Source: JBOGDS01 sp050743075
GTDB lineage: Bacteria > Actinomycetota > Actinomycetes > Jiangellales > Jiangellaceae
Direction of reading: 5' to 3'
Assembly (NCBI GenBank): GCA_050743075.1
Contig: JBOGDS010000021.1
Coordinates: forward strand, 1-52,231
DNA length: 52,231 nucleotides
Part shown: piece after piece, positions 36,850 to 45,860 of the stretch
Numbering within the stretch: the stretch's first letter is position 1
Layout: each line of letters opens with the position of its first letter
Notes under the pieces: generated by a model
What the model saw: the letters and a program-made list of their open reading frames with translations, nothing else
The model's database searches: none
Told to the model about the DNA's origin: nothing
Made by a program: the position numbers and the translations under genes

Positions 36850-38781
36850 TCAGTCGTCGGAGCGTGGGTCCGGGCCGCAGATGACCGTCGGGTTGGCGCG
36901 GTACGTCCACGGATACGACTCGTCCTTCACGAGCTCCCCGCCCGGGGTCCACGCCTTGCGGAACGACGTGATGCTGAAGCCCTGCCAGCCGACTTCGGCC
37001 GTGCACTCGTCGCTGGTGTCGTAGATCGTCTCCGGATCGGTGAAGTTGCTCCGGCCCGACACGGAGGTATCGATGTCGAAGTACTCGGTACTCCAGATCC
37101 TGACGGTCAGCGCACCTGCGCTGCTCCCACTGCTGGGGCTGAACCGGGTCTCGACGAGCACACCGTAGGGGGTGTCGTTCCGGAACGACATGTCGAAGCT
37201 GCCCCACGAGACGGTCGCTTCCTGCGCCACCGGATAGCGGGTGATGTAGACGCTGTGCGGCTGGTGATAGACGTCCTCCAGACCGGCCAGGAACGCGGCG
37301 TGGTACGTCGTCGTCGCGAGCTGCGACACGCCGCCGCCGTAGTCCTCCCGGAACCTGCCACCGTCGATCGTCCAGCCCTTGGCGAACCCGTTGGCAGCGG
37401 TGCGCTCACCCACGATGTCGTTGAGGCTGAACACCTCGTCCGGCAGCAGCAGGGTGTTGTCGATACGCTGCGCCGCCAGCCCGATGTTGGTGTTGCGGTA
37501 GGCGGCGTGCGGGAAGCGCGTCGTCCACTCGGCGACCACCTCCTTGACACCCAGCGCCTGGGCGTCGGCGGTGGTCAGCGCCGGCTCGGTCTCGGTCAAC
37601 TCGACGGCGGCAGTCCGCGCGTCGCCAGCAGCCGTCAACGCCGGGAGAACCGCGGCCGCGAGCGAGTCGGGGGCGACCCCACGCCCGGTCTGGCCGGGAA
37701 CGACGACGGGCTCGCCGCCCTCGATCCGGATCGTGGCGTCCCTGCCCTCCTGGCCGATCTCGGCCAGCGCGTCGGCGGCCGCCTCGGCGAGTGTTGCGCC
37801 GTCGAGTGCAGGCACCAGCGTGCCGTCGTCACCCGCGGTCATGGTGAGCGCGGCGCCGAGCATTGCCGGCTCGAGCGTGCCGGTCTCGTCTCCGGCGACG
37901 ACCTCGACCGGCGCGGACATGGCCGGCTGGGCGAACTCGGCGACCGCGCGCTCGACCTCCGCATCGGTGATGGCCGGCTCGACCTCGGTGGTCGGCAACG
38001 GGACCTCGGGCAGCGGCAGGTCGTGCGGCCCGTCGTCGCCGAAGAACGCCGCCTCGACCGCATCGGCCGCTCCCGCCACGTCGACCGCCCGCCCGGGAGC
38101 GGCCGCGCTGGTCACGACCTCGCCGTCCTCGAACGCCACCGACCCGTTCACCGCGGCGGTGTCAGCCTGCTCGCCGATGGCAATGATCGCGGCCTCGAGC
38201 GCCGGCCGGCCGACGGTCACGACGGGGTCCACCTCGCCGCCTCCGAACATGGCCCGCACCAGCGAGAGCGGGTTCGCGCTGGCTCCCGGAACCGCGTCGA
38301 CGGTCGCCTCGACGTCGATCGCCAGACCCGAGGCGGCAGGCACGATGCTGAACGTGGTCTCGCCGTCGGCCACGCTCACGACGATGGGCTCGCCGACCAG
38401 GGCCGGGAGCTCGGCGGCGAGCTTCTCCTCGGCCTCCGCCTGCGACAGGTCGCCGACATCGACGCCCAGCACGGTGGCACCGCTGGCGAGGTCGCGGCCG
38501 GCGAGCAGGTAGGCGCCGAGGTACAGCAGCAGGACCCCGCCGAGGACCGCGCCGGCGACGAGCGTCGACCGCCGCCGCCAGAAGGACTGACCGGCCGCGG
38601 GCTCGCCGACGGCCTGTTGGTCGGCGGTGGCGTCGGCCGTGACCTCGGAGGGGGCGTCAGCCGTGACCTCGGCGGGGGCGTCAGCCGTGACGTCGGCCGC
38701 GGTGTCGGCGGCGGCATCATCCGCCAGGTGTGCCGGCTGGTCGGGGCGTGTGTCACCGAGTCGGGTGGGCTGGTCAGTCAC
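36850..38781 (-). CDS. VanW-family surface protein with a peptidoglycan-binding domain
   Basis: The 643-residue protein has an N-terminal low-complexity segment (Asp/Ala/Val/Thr repeats), a single transmembrane helix (STLVAGAVLGGVLLLYLGAY, about residues 70-90), repeated extracellular PG_binding_4-like domains, and a VanW core (FPHAAYRNTNIGLAAQRIDN, FSLNDIVGERTAANGF, GGGVSQLATTTYHAAFLAGL). VanW occurs in vancomycin clusters and more widely in envelope proteins of unknown role. The GTG at 38781 is chosen; a frame extension to 38979 has no support. Confidence 0.88.
   Translation of the reverse strand: MTDQPTRLGDTRPDQPAHLADDAAADTAADVTADAPAEVTADAPSEVTADATADQQAVGEPAAGQSFWRRRSTLVAGAVLGGVLLLYLGAYLLAGRDLASGATVLGVDVGDLSQAEAEEKLAAELPALVGEPIVVSVADGETTFSIVPAASGLAIDVEATVDAVPGASANPLSLVRAMFGGGEVDPVVTVGRPALEAAIIAIGEQADTAAVNGSVAFEDGEVVTSAAAPGRAVDVAGAADAVEAAFFGDDGPHDLPLPEVPLPTTEVEPAITDAEVERAVAEFAQPAMSAPVEVVAGDETGTLEPAMLGAALTMTAGDDGTLVPALDGATLAEAAADALAEIGQEGRDATIRIEGGEPVVVPGQTGRGVAPDSLAAAVLPALTAAGDARTAAVELTETEPALTTADAQALGVKEVVAEWTTRFPHAAYRNTNIGLAAQRIDNTLLLPDEVFSLNDIVGERTAANGFAKGWTIDGGRFREDYGGGVSQLATTTYHAAFLAGLEDVYHQPHSVYITRYPVAQEATVSWGSFDMSFRNDTPYGVLVETRFSPSSGSSAGALTVRIWSTEYFDIDTSVSGRSNFTDPETIYDTSDECTAEVGWQGFSITSFRKAWTPGGELVKDESYPWTYRANPTVICGPDPRSDD
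38632..38703 (-). repeat. 24-bp coding repeats in the VanW gene
   Basis: Three successive 24-base units encode ADVTADAP, AEVTADAP and SEVTADAT near the N-terminus of the VanW protein. The units differ by a few bases. Such units can change in number by slippage, so the length of this cytoplasmic tail may vary between strains. Confidence 0.7.
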
Positions 38782-38882
38782 GCGGTGCACACTTTCGCTC
38801 GAGAACGCGGTAACGCAGGGAGAGGCCGGCCGAACGGCTGACCGCAGCAGTCTACGCGACCGCCGCGGTGCGTCCGCCGGCG

Positions 38883-39803
38883 TTACCGAACGGTGACGCC
38901 GGCGAACAAGTCGTCCTCGTATCCCGTCTGCGCGTTCCGGTCGCCGGGTACGCCCTTGACCAGCCGGTAGTGCTCCCACCCCCAGATCTCCTTGCCGAGC
39001 CCGTCAGCCAGGGTGAAGAACGGCCCGTCGACGGTGATCTGGGTCGCGTGGGCTCGCATGGCTGCCATCTTGCGCTCGACGAATGCCATCCCGTCGATGG
39101 CTGCTGTCACGTCCTGGTCCGGCACGACGAAGGCGAGCTCGTCCGGGTTCTCCATGCCGAAGAAGTCGGACCCCTGCTCACGCATCCGGGCGATGCCGTC
39201 CTCGACGACACTGCGCGGCAGCGCGCTCCAGTACACCTTCGCGATGTCCCAGGCCGGCCCGAGGTCGGGCCGGTACGACGGCGCCGCCGCCAGCGCGGCG
39301 CCGTACGTGGCTGTGCGATGCGCCTGGATGTGGTCCGGATGGCCGTAGCCGCCAACCTGGTCGTACGTCAGGAGCACTTGCGGGCGTACCTCGCGGATGA
39401 CTGCGACCAGGTGGTCGGCCACCTCGCGCAGGTCGGCACGCCAGAATGCGTCGGGCCGGGTCTCGGCCCGCGGGGCGGCACTGCCGTCCTGGCCGTACTC
39501 CATGCCGCTGTCGCGGTACCTGCCCGGCCCGCCCAGGAAACGGTGGTCGGTGACGCCGAGCTCCGCCATCGCGGCCGCGAGCTCGCCGATCCGGTGCCGG
39601 CCCAGACCGTCCTCCTGGTCCGCGGCAAGGTGCGCCAACTCGGGGACGAGGACCTCGCCCTCCTCGCCCAGCGTGCACGTGACCAGCGTGACCTGGGCGC
39701 CCTCCGCGACGTAGCGGGCCATGGTGGCGCCGTCGTTGATCGTCTCGTCGTCAGGGTGCGCATGGACGAGCAGAAGACGCCGGTCGGCTCGTGGCTCCGC
39801 CAT
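38883..39803 (-). CDS. mshB: Mycothiol deacetylase MshB
   Basis: MshB removes the acetyl group from GlcNAc-inositol in mycothiol synthesis. The 306-residue LmbE-like enzyme has AHPDDE near the start (zinc ligands His16 and Asp19, base Asp18 region), and GYGHPDHIQAH with the third zinc ligand. The start is either the ATG at 39803 or the GTG at 39812. It follows the oligopeptide importer ATPase by 20-30 bases on the same strand, so it is probably in that transcript. Confidence 0.93.
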   Translation of the reverse strand: MAEPRADRRLLLVHAHPDDETINDGATMARYVAEGAQVTLVTCTLGEEGEVLVPELAHLAADQEDGLGRHRIGELAAAMAELGVTDHRFLGGPGRYRDSGMEYGQDGSAAPRAETRPDAFWRADLREVADHLVAVIREVRPQVLLTYDQVGGYGHPDHIQAHRTATYGAALAAAPSYRPDLGPAWDIAKVYWSALPRSVVEDGIARMREQGSDFFGMENPDELAFVVPDQDVTAAIDGMAFVERKMAAMRAHATQITVDGPFFTLADGLGKEIWGWEHYRLVKGVPGDRNAQTGYEDDLFAGVTVR

Positions 39804-39834
39804 ACGAACCACCCTACGAGGGCGCTCCGACGGA

Positions 39835-40845
39835 TCAGGCCCCCTGCGTGTGCACGATCTCGCGGATCTCGGCGTAGTGGCACGCGGACGGGTGGCCCTG
39901 GCCGCGGTCGATCAACGCCGGGTCCTCCTCCGCGCACTTCTCGGTGGCCTTCCAGCAGCGCGTGCGGAACCGGCACCCCGACGGCGGGTTCGCCGGGCTG
40001 GGAACGTCGCCGGTCAGCACGATCCGCTCCTTGGCGCCGCGCAGCGCCGGGTCACGCACCGGCACCGCCGACAGCAGCGCCTGGCTGTACGGGTGGGACG
40101 GGCGGTCATAGACGTCGTCGTGGGTCCCGCTCTCGACGACCCGGCCGAGGTACATGACCGCCACCCGGTCGGAGAGGTGCCGCACCACCGACAGGTCATG
40201 CGCGATGAACAGGTAGGACAGACCGAAGTCGTCCTGGAGGTCTTCCAGCAGGTTCATCACCTGGGCCTGCACCGACACGTCCAGCGCCGAGACCGGCTCG
40301 TCACAGACGATCACCTCGGGACGCAGCGCGAGGGCGCGGGCGATGCCGATCCGCTGTCGTTGGCCCCCCGAGAACTGGTGCGGGTAACGGTTGGCGAAGT
40401 CCGGGTTCAGGCCGACCCGGCCGAGCAGGTCGCGGACCTGCGTGCTGCGTTCCTTCGACGGCACGATGTCCGGGTGCACCTCCCACCCCTCGGCGACGAT
40501 GTCCCCGACCGTCATCCGCGGGTTCAGGGAGGAGTAGGGGTCCTGGAAGATGATCTGAACCTGACGGCGGTACTGCTTGAGCTCGCGCGAGCTCATCTTC
40601 GTGACGTCGCGACCTTTGTACAGGATCTCGCCGGACGTCGGCTGCTCCAGGCCCATGATGAGCTTGGCGATGGTCGACTTACCACACCCGGACTCCCCGA
40701 CCAGGCCCAGCGTCTCGCCCGCGTGGAGATCGAAGTCGACCCCGTCGACGGCCTGCACCTGGCCGACCGTGTGGCGGAACACGATTCCGGTCGTCAGCGG
40801 GAAGTATTTGACCAGCCCGCGCACCGACAGCAGCGGGTCAGTCAT
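39835..40845 (-). CDS. Oligopeptide ABC importer ATPase (OppF-type), system 1
   Basis: The 336-residue ATPase has Walker A LGLVGESGCGKSTIAKL (residues about 40-56), signature FSGGQRQRIGIARALALRP, Walker B VIVCDEPVSALDVSVQAQ, and the C-terminal iron-sulfur-like cysteine segment of OppD/F family members (SGCRFRTRCWKATEKCAEED). It overlaps the D-type ATPase by 8 bases. It is the last gene of system 1, followed closely by mshB. Confidence 0.94.
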   Translation of the reverse strand: MTDPLLSVRGLVKYFPLTTGIVFRHTVGQVQAVDGVDFDLHAGETLGLVGESGCGKSTIAKLIMGLEQPTSGEILYKGRDVTKMSSRELKQYRRQVQIIFQDPYSSLNPRMTVGDIVAEGWEVHPDIVPSKERSTQVRDLLGRVGLNPDFANRYPHQFSGGQRQRIGIARALALRPEVIVCDEPVSALDVSVQAQVMNLLEDLQDDFGLSYLFIAHDLSVVRHLSDRVAVMYLGRVVESGTHDDVYDRPSHPYSQALLSAVPVRDPALRGAKERIVLTGDVPSPANPPSGCRFRTRCWKATEKCAEEDPALIDRGQGHPSACHYAEIREIVHTQGA

Positions 40846-41890
40846 CGAGCAGCTCCTCGCTGTAGTGGCATGCGCTGGTGCGCCCGAGCAGTACCTCACG
40901 CAGCGCCGGCACGTCGTTCGCGCACTCGCGGCCAGGCGCGGCCAGGTTCCCGAACCGGGCCCGAGCGCAGCGCGGATGGAACGAGCAGCCGGGCGGGATC
41001 GCGGCCAGGTTCGGCGGCTGGCCGGTGATCGGGTGCAGCCGGGTCCCCTTGGCCTCGGCATGCGGCACCGAGCTCATCAGCCCCTCGGTGTAAGGGTGCG
41101 CCGGCGTGGTGAAGACCTCGTCGATCGTCCCGGTCTCCACGATCTTGCCTGCGTACATGACCACGACCCGGTCGGCGACCTCGTTTACCACGCCAAGGTC
41201 GTGGGTGATCAAGATCAGGCCCATCCCGGTCTCCTGCTGGAGCTCGTCCAGCAGCTCCATGATCTGTGCCTGCACAGTCACGTCCAGGGCGGTCGTGGGC
41301 TCGTCGGCGATGAGGATCTGCGGGTCCAGCGAGAGCGCCATCGCGATCATCACACGCTGGCGCATACCGCCGGAGAACTGGTGCGGGTAGTCGTTGACGC
41401 GCTGGCGGGCAGCAGGGATGCGAACCCGCTCCATCAGCTCGACCGCCTGCATCTTGGCGTCCCGGCGTGAGGTGCCGCGGTGCGCACGGAACATCTCCGC
41501 GATCTGGTGCCCGACGGTGAAGACCGGGTTCAGCGACGAGAGCGCGTCCTGGAAGACCATCGCGATCCCGGGGCCGCGGATGGCCCGCTGCACGTCTGCT
41601 GGCATCGCCAGCATGTCCTCGCCGCGGAACCGGATCGCCCCCTGGGTGACGAAACCGGGGGGCGTGTCGAGGATGCCCATGACTGCCTGGGCGCTGACGC
41701 TCTTGCCCGAGCCGGACTCCCCGAGGATGGCCAGCGTCTCGTGCTGGCGCACCGCGTAGCTGATGCCGTTGACGGCGTGGACCACTCCCCTGTCGGTGCG
41801 GAACTCGACGTGCAGGTCCTCGACTTCCAGCACCGGGACGGACGTGTCGTCCCCGGTGCTGGGCGGGGGAAGGGTGCTGGTGTCGGTCAT
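40838..41890 (-). CDS. Oligopeptide ABC importer ATPase (OppD-type), system 1
   Basis: The 350-residue ATPase has Walker A LAILGESGSGKSVSAQA, signature FSGGMRQRVMIAMALSLDP, Walker B ILIADEPTTALDVTVQAQ and C-terminal PPGCSFHPRCARARFGNLAA. It pairs with the F-type ATPase. Its ATG overlaps the permease stop as TGATG. Confidence 0.94.
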   Translation of the reverse strand: MTDTSTLPPPSTGDDTSVPVLEVEDLHVEFRTDRGVVHAVNGISYAVRQHETLAILGESGSGKSVSAQAVMGILDTPPGFVTQGAIRFRGEDMLAMPADVQRAIRGPGIAMVFQDALSSLNPVFTVGHQIAEMFRAHRGTSRRDAKMQAVELMERVRIPAARQRVNDYPHQFSGGMRQRVMIAMALSLDPQILIADEPTTALDVTVQAQIMELLDELQQETGMGLILITHDLGVVNEVADRVVVMYAGKIVETGTIDEVFTTPAHPYTEGLMSSVPHAEAKGTRLHPITGQPPNLAAIPPGCSFHPRCARARFGNLAAPGRECANDVPALREVLLGRTSACHYSEELLDD

Positions 41891-42849
41891 CAGCGCAACT
41901 TCGGGTCGAGAGCGTCGCGAAGCGCGTCGCCCATTAGGATGAAGGACAGGACCGCCAGGGAGAGGAACAGGCTCGGGAACATCAGCAAGTGCGGGGCGTC
42001 CCGGAGCCTGTTCTGAGCAGAGTTGATCTGCAGGCCCCACGAGATGTTCGGCAGTTGCAGGCCGATGCCGAGGAAGGTCAGCGTCGCCTCGGCCGCGATG
42101 ACCGCACCGACGGCGATGGTGGCGTACACCAACACTGGTGCCACGGCGTTGGGCAGGATGTGCCGGACCAGCACCCGAAGGGTCGACCCGCCCAGCGCAC
42201 GGGCAGCCTGGACGTAGTCGGCCTCCTTGACCGACACCACGGTGGCGCGGACAAGGCGCATCGCGGTCATCCACCCGAAGACCAGCAGCGCCAGGCAGAG
42301 CTGCAGCACGCCACGGTCGGCGAGCACGGAGAGCAGCACGATGGCGCCCAGGATCAGCGGCAACCCGTAGAAGACGTCGGTGATCCGGGCCAGTAACACG
42401 TCGATCCAGCCGCCGTAATACCCGGCCAAGGAACCCACCACCACGCCGATCAGCAGCACACCGGCGATGGTGAGCAGGCCGATGGCCATCGAGTTGCGGG
42501 CACCCCAGACGACGTTGGCGAGATAGTCGCAACCCTGGATGTCGTAGCCGAACCAGGCATCAGCGCTGGGGCTTTGCGCGGATCGGGACAGCGAGCACTC
42601 TCGCGGATCCACCCCGGTGAATAGTTGCGGTCTGATTGCCATCACGGCGAACACCACGAACAGGGCCGCCCCGAACAGGAAGAACGGATTGCGCCGCAGG
42701 GAGTGCAACGCGTCGGACCACAGGCTGGTCTGCCGCAGTTCGCCGCCCACCTGGGCAACGGCGATCTCGGTCGCCTTCTGGTCCTCCGGCGGGCGTTCCG
42801 GAGCGCTGACGGCAGGCCCGCCGCCGAGCGTGGGTTCGCGCTCACTCAT
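41890..42849 (-). CDS. Oligopeptide ABC importer permease (OppC-type), system 1
   Basis: The 319-residue membrane protein has an N-terminal cytoplasmic extension of about 45 residues, a first helix (FFLFGAALFVVFAVMAI), an extracellular loop, and the conserved EAA loop near VSVKEADYVQAARALGGSTL. It forms the channel with the B-type permease, overlapping its stop by 8 bases. Confidence 0.94.
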   Translation of the reverse strand: MSEREPTLGGGPAVSAPERPPEDQKATEIAVAQVGGELRQTSLWSDALHSLRRNPFFLFGAALFVVFAVMAIRPQLFTGVDPRECSLSRSAQSPSADAWFGYDIQGCDYLANVVWGARNSMAIGLLTIAGVLLIGVVVGSLAGYYGGWIDVLLARITDVFYGLPLILGAIVLLSVLADRGVLQLCLALLVFGWMTAMRLVRATVVSVKEADYVQAARALGGSTLRVLVRHILPNAVAPVLVYATIAVGAVIAAEATLTFLGIGLQLPNISWGLQINSAQNRLRDAPHLLMFPSLFLSLAVLSFILMGDALRDALDPKLR

Positions 42850-43765
42850 AACGGATTCTCGGGTCGATGACGGCGTACAACACGTCGACCACCAAGTTGA
42901 AAAAGATGTAGAAGAACACGAACAGCGTGACGATGCCGACGACCACGGCGCCCTCCTGACGTAGCACCGCATCGAACACGGCGCGCCCGAGCCCTGGGAT
43001 GTTGAAGACCGATTCGGTCACGATCGCCCCGGCCATCAAGTTGCCGAGGTCGGCGCCGATGAAGGTCACCACCGGGATCAGGCTGTTGCGCAACGTGTGC
43101 TTGCCCACCACCACCGACTGCTTCAAACCCTTGGCCCGGGCGGTGCGGACGTAGTCCTGGCGCAGGTTCTCCGCCAGGCTGGTGCGGGTCAACCGGGCCA
43201 CGTAGGCGAGGGACAACGAGGCCAGCACCAGGCCGGGCAACAGGTAGCTGTACCAGCCGTCTCGGATGCCGGCGATGGGAAACAGGGCGAGTTGCAGTCC
43301 CAGGGTGTACTGCGCGATGAAGCCGAGCACGAAGACCGGGACCGACACCACGGCGGTGGTCGAGACCAGGACCAGGTTGTCCCAGAACGATCCGCGCCGG
43401 ATGCCAGCCATAATTCCCGCGATCAGCCCGAAGACGATCTCGAAGCCGATGGCGACCAGGGCGAGCCGTACCGTCACCGGCAGCCGTTGGGTGATGGTGT
43501 CGATCACCGGTCGTCCGCTGAACTCGGTGCCGAAGTCGCCCTGCAACAGACCGCCGACGTACTTGGCGTATTGCACCAGCAACGGATCGTCGAGGTTGTA
43601 CTCGTCCCGTAACGCGGCGACCACGCCCGGCGCCAACGGCCGGTCGCCGCCCAGCGCGCGGATGGGATCACCCGGCAGTGCGTAGACCAGCCAGAAGATC
43701 AGGAACGACGCCCCGATCAGGACCGGGATGGTGAGCAGCAGCCGGCGTGCGACGTAACGGCCCAT
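42842..43765 (-). CDS. Oligopeptide ABC importer permease (OppB-type), system 1
   Basis: The 307-residue protein has an N-terminal MGRYVARRLLLTIPVLIGAS and the EAA loop at LRQDYVRTARAKGLKQSVVV. The ATG at 43765 matches the family start; frame extension to 43891 is not supported. A 144-base gap containing a strong hairpin separates it from the binding-protein gene. Confidence 0.94.
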   Translation of the reverse strand: MGRYVARRLLLTIPVLIGASFLIFWLVYALPGDPIRALGGDRPLAPGVVAALRDEYNLDDPLLVQYAKYVGGLLQGDFGTEFSGRPVIDTITQRLPVTVRLALVAIGFEIVFGLIAGIMAGIRRGSFWDNLVLVSTTAVVSVPVFVLGFIAQYTLGLQLALFPIAGIRDGWYSYLLPGLVLASLSLAYVARLTRTSLAENLRQDYVRTARAKGLKQSVVVGKHTLRNSLIPVVTFIGADLGNLMAGAIVTESVFNIPGLGRAVFDAVLRQEGAVVVGIVTLFVFFYIFFNLVVDVLYAVIDPRIRYE

Positions 43766-43853
43766 CCTTGCTCCTTGGGGTGCTCGGGGGCGCGGGGGTC
43801 GCCGCGCCGCAGATGAGTCCCTACGCGGACGATACGCGAAGCGGGTGTGTTTT

Positions 43854-43896
43854 TTGGGGTGCGCCCGACCCAAGATCTGGGCCGGGCGCACCCCAA
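43854..43896 (-). other. Strong stem-loop between the binding protein and permease genes
   Basis: Arms of 17 bases with one mismatch (GGGGTGCGCCCGACCCA at 43856-43872 and its partner ending at 43894), plus two more A-T pairs, surround a 5-base loop. On the minus strand the stem is followed by A residues, not T, so it is not a classical terminator. It may slow polymerase or protect the binding-protein mRNA, which would give the usual excess of binding protein over permease. Confidence 0.65.
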
Positions 43897-43909
43897 CGGA
43901 CGTGCTCGG

Positions 43910-45586
43910 TTACGGGTTGACGACCGTCACCGCCGCTGCGTCGACGCGGCCGTACGCGTTGACGGTGACGTTGTCGACGTTCTCCGAGTGCACGTACTGC
44001 AGCCGGCCGTAGAACATCGGAATCGTCGGCATGTCCTCGACGAGGATGTCCTCGGCCTGCTGGTACAGCTCGATCGCCTCCTCGTTGTCCGCGGCCTGGT
44101 TGCCTTCGGCGATCAGCGCGTCGAACTCCTCGTTGACGTAGAAGCTCGAGTTGGAGCCACCTGGCGGCAGAGCTGCCTCGGTGTACAGAGGCTCCAGGAA
44201 GTTCTGCGGGCTGGGGTAGTCCATGATCCAGCCCAGGCGGAACGGCCCGGTCATGCCCTGATTGTCGATCAGCGGCAGGTACTCGGCGAACTGCAGGTCG
44301 CCCCGGATGACGTACTCGACGCCGATGTTTTCGCGGAGTTGGTTGCCGACGGCCTGCACCCACTCGTCGTGGCCGGCGCCGGCGTTGAACCACAGCTCCA
44401 CCGGAACCGACCGGTCGAACCCGGCCTCGTCCAGCAGTGCGTTGGCCTCTTCGACGTTCAATTGGCAGTAACCGGCGCAGGCGTCCTCACGGAAGCCGTC
44501 GACCACCGGCGAGATGTACGAAGTGGCCGGCTGCCGGGAGCCGAGGAAGATCGCATCGGTGATGGCCTGCCGGTCGATCGCCATCGAGAACGCGTGACGC
44601 ACGCGCGGGTCGGAGTACCGCGGGTCGTAGGTTGGCATGTTGAGCGAGGTGATGTCGCCGCGCGGCGCCTCCTGGTACTGGTCGCCGAACTCGTCCGGAG
44701 CCGACGCGATGGCGTCCGGCGGGATCTGGTCGACGACGTCGAGGTTGCCCGCCTGCACGTCGGAGTACGCGGTCGTCTGCTCGGTGTAGACGCGGTACTC
44801 CACCTCGTCGGCGTTAGCCGGTTCGTCACCGGAGTAGTCCTCGTACCTGGTCAGGGTGATGCCCTGGCCCGGCACGAACGGCTCCTCGGCCATGAACGGA
44901 CCGTTGCCGATCGGCTGCTCGCCGAAGGCCGCCGGGTCCGGGTTCTCGAAGAACGCCTCCGGCAGCGGGAAGAACGCGGTGTAGCCCACCGTGACGGGGT
45001 ACTGCGCGAAAGGCGAGCTCAGCGTGACCGTGAACGTCCGCTCGTCGACCACCTCGAGGCCGGACATCTCGGTCGCGGCCGGCTCCTCACCGGTGGGTTC
45101 GCCAGCGTCGTCGGTCGGAGCCTGCAGGTCGTCGTAGCCCTCGACGTTGGCGAAGAAGTACGAGTTGTCGTTCGCGTTCGGGCTGTACGCGACCCAGTTC
45201 CAGGTGTCGACGTAGGACTGCGCGGTCACGTCGGTGCCGTCGTGGAACGTCCAGCCCTCGTTCAGGGTGATCGTCCAAGTCGTCTGGTCCTCGGACTCTA
45301 CCGACTCCGCGACACCGGTGAACTCGGCCTCGTTGGTCTCGTTGTTGTACTGGATCAGCCCGGTCCAGAGCGAGTCGACGACCTGGCCGCCCTCGGACTC
45401 ATTGGTCTGGCCGGGGACGAGCGGGTTCTCCGGCTCACCGATATAGATGCTGAACGAGCCACCGGTCGTGAGTTCGTCGTCACCGCCGCCGGCGCCATCG
45501 CCCTCCTCGTCACCGCCGCACGCGCTCAACCCGAGCGCGAGAGCCGTGACGACGGCGAACGATGCCTTGCGGGTGGAAACTCGCAT
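43910..45586 (-). CDS. Oligopeptide-binding lipoprotein (SBP_bac_5), system 1
   Basis: The 558-residue protein has a lipoprotein signal peptide with lipobox LSAC (Cys at about residue 24), an acidic linker, and a family 5 solute-binding body (ENPLVPGQTNESEGGQVVDS, then GWTFHDGTDVTAQSYVDTWN). It captures peptides or related ligands outside the membrane for the B/C/D/F system. The ATG at 45586 has AGGAGGACATCC upstream. The ligand is unknown. Confidence 0.93.
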   Translation of the reverse strand: MRVSTRKASFAVVTALALGLSACGGDEEGDGAGGGDDELTTGGSFSIYIGEPENPLVPGQTNESEGGQVVDSLWTGLIQYNNETNEAEFTGVAESVESEDQTTWTITLNEGWTFHDGTDVTAQSYVDTWNWVAYSPNANDNSYFFANVEGYDDLQAPTDDAGEPTGEEPAATEMSGLEVVDERTFTVTLSSPFAQYPVTVGYTAFFPLPEAFFENPDPAAFGEQPIGNGPFMAEEPFVPGQGITLTRYEDYSGDEPANADEVEYRVYTEQTTAYSDVQAGNLDVVDQIPPDAIASAPDEFGDQYQEAPRGDITSLNMPTYDPRYSDPRVRHAFSMAIDRQAITDAIFLGSRQPATSYISPVVDGFREDACAGYCQLNVEEANALLDEAGFDRSVPVELWFNAGAGHDEWVQAVGNQLRENIGVEYVIRGDLQFAEYLPLIDNQGMTGPFRLGWIMDYPSPQNFLEPLYTEAALPPGGSNSSFYVNEEFDALIAEGNQAADNEEAIELYQQAEDILVEDMPTIPMFYGRLQYVHSENVDNVTVNAYGRVDAAAVTVVNP

Positions 45587-45709
45587 GGATGTCCTCCTGA
45601 GATCCATAGGACGTTGCAGACAGGGGCTGCCGACACATCGGTCGGCTCGCCGCGCTACCCGGCCCCGGGCGGGGCGCCGAACTACAGCGTCTGCCCGCAG
45701 GATGCCTAC

Positions 45710-45739
45710 CTTCTAGTGTGCGTCGTGCCCAGACAGCAA
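45710..45739 (-). promoter_or_regulatory. Candidate promoter of importer system 1
   Basis: On the minus strand TTGCTG (45734-45739) and TAGAAG (45710-45715) are separated by 18 bases, giving a predicted leader of about 117 bases before the ATG at 45586. Weak match; the system 2 promoter has the same spacer. Confidence 0.3.
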
Positions 45740-45775
45740 GGCATGCGCGACGATTAGGGCATAACGCAACCAACC

Positions 45776-45814
45776 TGTGACCGATCGTCACGTCGGGGCG
45801 TGACCCATGTCACA
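45776..45814. promoter_or_regulatory. Two CRP-like palindromes upstream of importer system 1
   Basis: CGTGA-N6-TCACA (45799-45814) differs from the CRP/GlxR consensus TGTGA-N6-TCACA at one base. TGTGA-N7-TCACG (45776-45792) is a second, imperfectly spaced copy. Both lie 60-110 bases upstream of the proposed promoter, in the intergenic region, and would allow cAMP-receptor-type control of peptide uptake. Confidence 0.45.
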
Positions 45815-45860
45815 ACATCCGCCGCGGGCTGGCCGGCGGCGGCTCGACGGGGTGCGGCGC

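Noticed and set aside
36712..38841. A 709-codon plus-strand frame opposite the VanW gene
   Set aside because: Shadow of the VanW coding sequence; Arg/Gly/Val-rich with no domain pattern.
43854..43896. Intrinsic terminator
   Set aside because: The T-run lies on the wrong side for the minus-strand operon; listed as a stem-loop instead.
43847..45757. A 636-codon plus-strand frame opposite the oligopeptide-binding protein
   Set aside because: Antisense shadow of the lipoprotein gene; no recognisable family and no ribosome site.
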